From WRIS01 sp031549175 (GTDB taxonomy: Bacteria > Actinomycetota > Coriobacteriia > Coriobacteriales > Eggerthellaceae), in contig JAVBQH010000075.1 in NCBI GenBank assembly GCA_031549175.1, positions 1-11,934 of the forward strand: a stretch of DNA of 11,934 nucleotides, written 5' to 3'. Below are positions 11,023-11,934 of this stretch, in pieces. The translations under genes were made by a program, and so were the position numbers. The number at the start of each line of letters is the position of its first letter. Position 1 is the stretch's first letter. A model generated the notes under the pieces. It was not told the origin of the DNA and did no database searches. It worked only from the letters and a program-made list of their open reading frames with translations.

Positions 11023-11780
11023 ATTGCCATTCCTCCATCGATCGAGATCACCTGTCCGGTGATGTATGCGGCATCTTCGCTCGCGAGGAACCCTGCCAGT
11101 GCCGCCACCTCTTTGGGGGCGCCGAAACGCTTGCAGGCGATTTCCTCGCGTATCTTTTCCTGTATCTTTTCGCTGAGCGATTCCGTCATGTCCGTTTCGA
11201 TGAAGCCCGGTGCGATCACGTTGACCGTGATGTTGCGTGTGGCCAGTTCGCGGGCGAGCGATTTCGAGAGGCCGATAAGGCCTGCCTTGGATGCCGCATA
11301 GTTGGTCTGGCCGAAATTGCCCTTGATGCCGGAGACGCTGCTCATATTGATGATGCGCCCGTAATGCTGCTTCATCATAAGGGGGGCGGCTGCCTTGCAG
11401 CAGTTGAAAGCCCCTTTCAGGTTGACGTCGATCACCTGGTCGAAGTCCTCCTCCTTCATACGGATGATAAGGTTGTCGCGCGTGATGCCCGCATTGTTTA
11501 CCAGGATGCCCAGGCCGCAGAAGCGTTCGCAGGCCTCTTCGATCAACGACGTCGCCTCTCCCGCGTCTGCGACGTTTGCTTTTCGGGCGTACGAATCGAC
11601 GCCCCGGCTTCTTGCGAGCTCTTCGGCAAAAGCCTCGGCCTCATCCTGGCTTTTCTCCGATGTGTAGTTGATGCACACCGCATGGCCGCGCCTTGCAAGC
11701 TCTTCGGCTATCGCGCGGCCGATCCCACGGCTTGAGCCCGTGACAACAGCCCCTGATCCGGTAGTGTTTGCTTCACCCAT
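11019..11780 (-). CDS. fabG: 3-oxoacyl-ACP reductase FabG
   Basis: FabG is the NADPH-dependent short-chain dehydrogenase that reduces 3-oxoacyl-ACP in each FASII cycle. The 253-aa product shows the classical SDR motifs. The nucleotide-binding TGSSRGIG is at 14-21 and NNAG at 95-98. The catalytic tetrad is Asn120, Ser148 (in INMSSVSG), Tyr161 and Lys165 (YAASK). The C-terminus, YITGQVISIDGGMAI, is the usual FabG ending. The ATG at 11778-11780 is preferred over a TTG two codons upstream because AAGGAG is 7 nt from the ATG but only 1 nt from the TTG. It follows fabD by 2 nt and overlaps fabF by 4 nt, which places it firmly in the operon. Confidence 0.96.
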   Translation of the reverse strand: MGEANTTGSGAVVTGSSRGIGRAIAEELARRGHAVCINYTSEKSQDEAEAFAEELARSRGVDSYARKANVADAGEATSLIEEACERFCGLGILVNNAGITRDNLIIRMKEEDFDQVIDVNLKGAFNCCKAAAPLMMKQHYGRIINMSSVSGIKGNFGQTNYAASKAGLIGLSKSLARELATRNITVNVIAPGFIETDMTESLSEKIQEKIREEIACKRFGAPKEVAALAGFLASEDAAYITGQVISIDGGMAI

Positions 11781-11782
11781 GT

Positions 11783-11934
11783 TCAATCTCCTTGGTTGTC
11801 AAAAAACGACTCGAGGCTTGCCCGGTCTTCAATAAGCACCCGCTCGCTCTTCTTGTCGATACGGCGCACGAAGCCTACGAGTGTGCCGCCGCACCCGACC
11901 TCGATAAAGCTTCGTACCCCCGTATCGCGAAGAC
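11783..11934 (-). CDS. fabD: Malonyl-CoA:ACP transacylase FabD, C-terminal end (cut by window edge)
   Basis: Only the last 49 codons and the TGA (11783-11785) are inside the window. The frame reads FIEVGCGGTLVGFVRRIDKK and then ends SFFDNQGD. FIEVGCGGTLVGFVRRI corresponds to the well-known FabD ending of the form EVGPGxVLxGLxKRI. The active-site GHSLG and the catalytic His lie outside the window. FabD loads malonate onto ACP for FASII. Its last codons contain the AAGGAG used by fabG, which starts 2 nt after this stop. The order fabD-fabG-fabF is the standard Gram-positive arrangement and supports the call. Confidence 0.9.
   Translation of the reverse strand, partial: LRDTGVRSFIEVGCGGTLVGFVRRIDKKSERVLIEDRASLESFFDNQGD
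11788..11793 (-). promoter_or_regulatory. Ribosome binding site of fabG inside fabD
   Basis: AAGGAG on the minus strand lies in the last codons of fabD, 7 nt before the fabG ATG. It rules out the nearby TTG as the start. Confidence 0.7.

Overview
The window reads as chromosomal DNA of a moderately high-GC Gram-positive, most likely an actinobacterium of the class Coriobacteriia. This is inferred from the FASII gene order, the tmRNA and SmpB type, the fused acetyl-CoA carboxyltransferase, and the use of GTG starts with strong Shine-Dalgarno sites. I could not search databases, so the taxon is a judgement. No phage, insertion sequence, CRISPR array, integrase or tRNA gene is visible.

Left part (1-1609, minus strand): a trans-translation module. 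smpB is followed 8 nt later by a gene for an extremely acidic 139-aa protein. Then come a near-consensus promoter and a leader of about 127 nt, the tmRNA gene ssrA (175-529, encoded CCA end, tag GKDQKLALAA), and an intrinsic terminator. Upstream on the same strand are an M42-family metallo-aminopeptidase, a 38-aa single-helix membrane peptide (possibly a transporter remnant) and a single-domain rhodanese.

Middle part (3344-6806, plus strand): a 450-nt divergent gap carries a good promoter and a leader of about 250 nt with several hairpins. It precedes an 816-aa membrane glycosyltransferase. This protein has a complete processive GT2 catalytic set (DxD, TED, QxxRW), followed by three tandem MshEN-like (GspE N-terminal) modules, an architecture like E. 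coli NfrB. One base after its stop codon begins a 186-aa membrane protein, a plausible accessory subunit.

Right part (6822-11934, minus strand): a type II fatty-acid synthesis operon in the order fabD (partial), fabG, fabF, fabZ, accDA, with overlapping or nearly overlapping genes. Its last gene is a single polypeptide joining AccD (zinc-ribbon beta subunit) to AccA (alpha subunit), preceded by a segment that resembles the N-terminal domain of biotin carboxylase. accB and accC, which lie between fabF and accD in many Gram-positive clusters, are absent here. The biotin-carboxylase-like segment sits where accC would be expected, which suggests a deletion-fusion history.

The observations most worth following up are the biotin-carboxylase-like/AccD/AccA fusion, the NfrB-like synthase with its long structured leader and coupled membrane partner, and the acidic protein embedded between smpB and ssrA.
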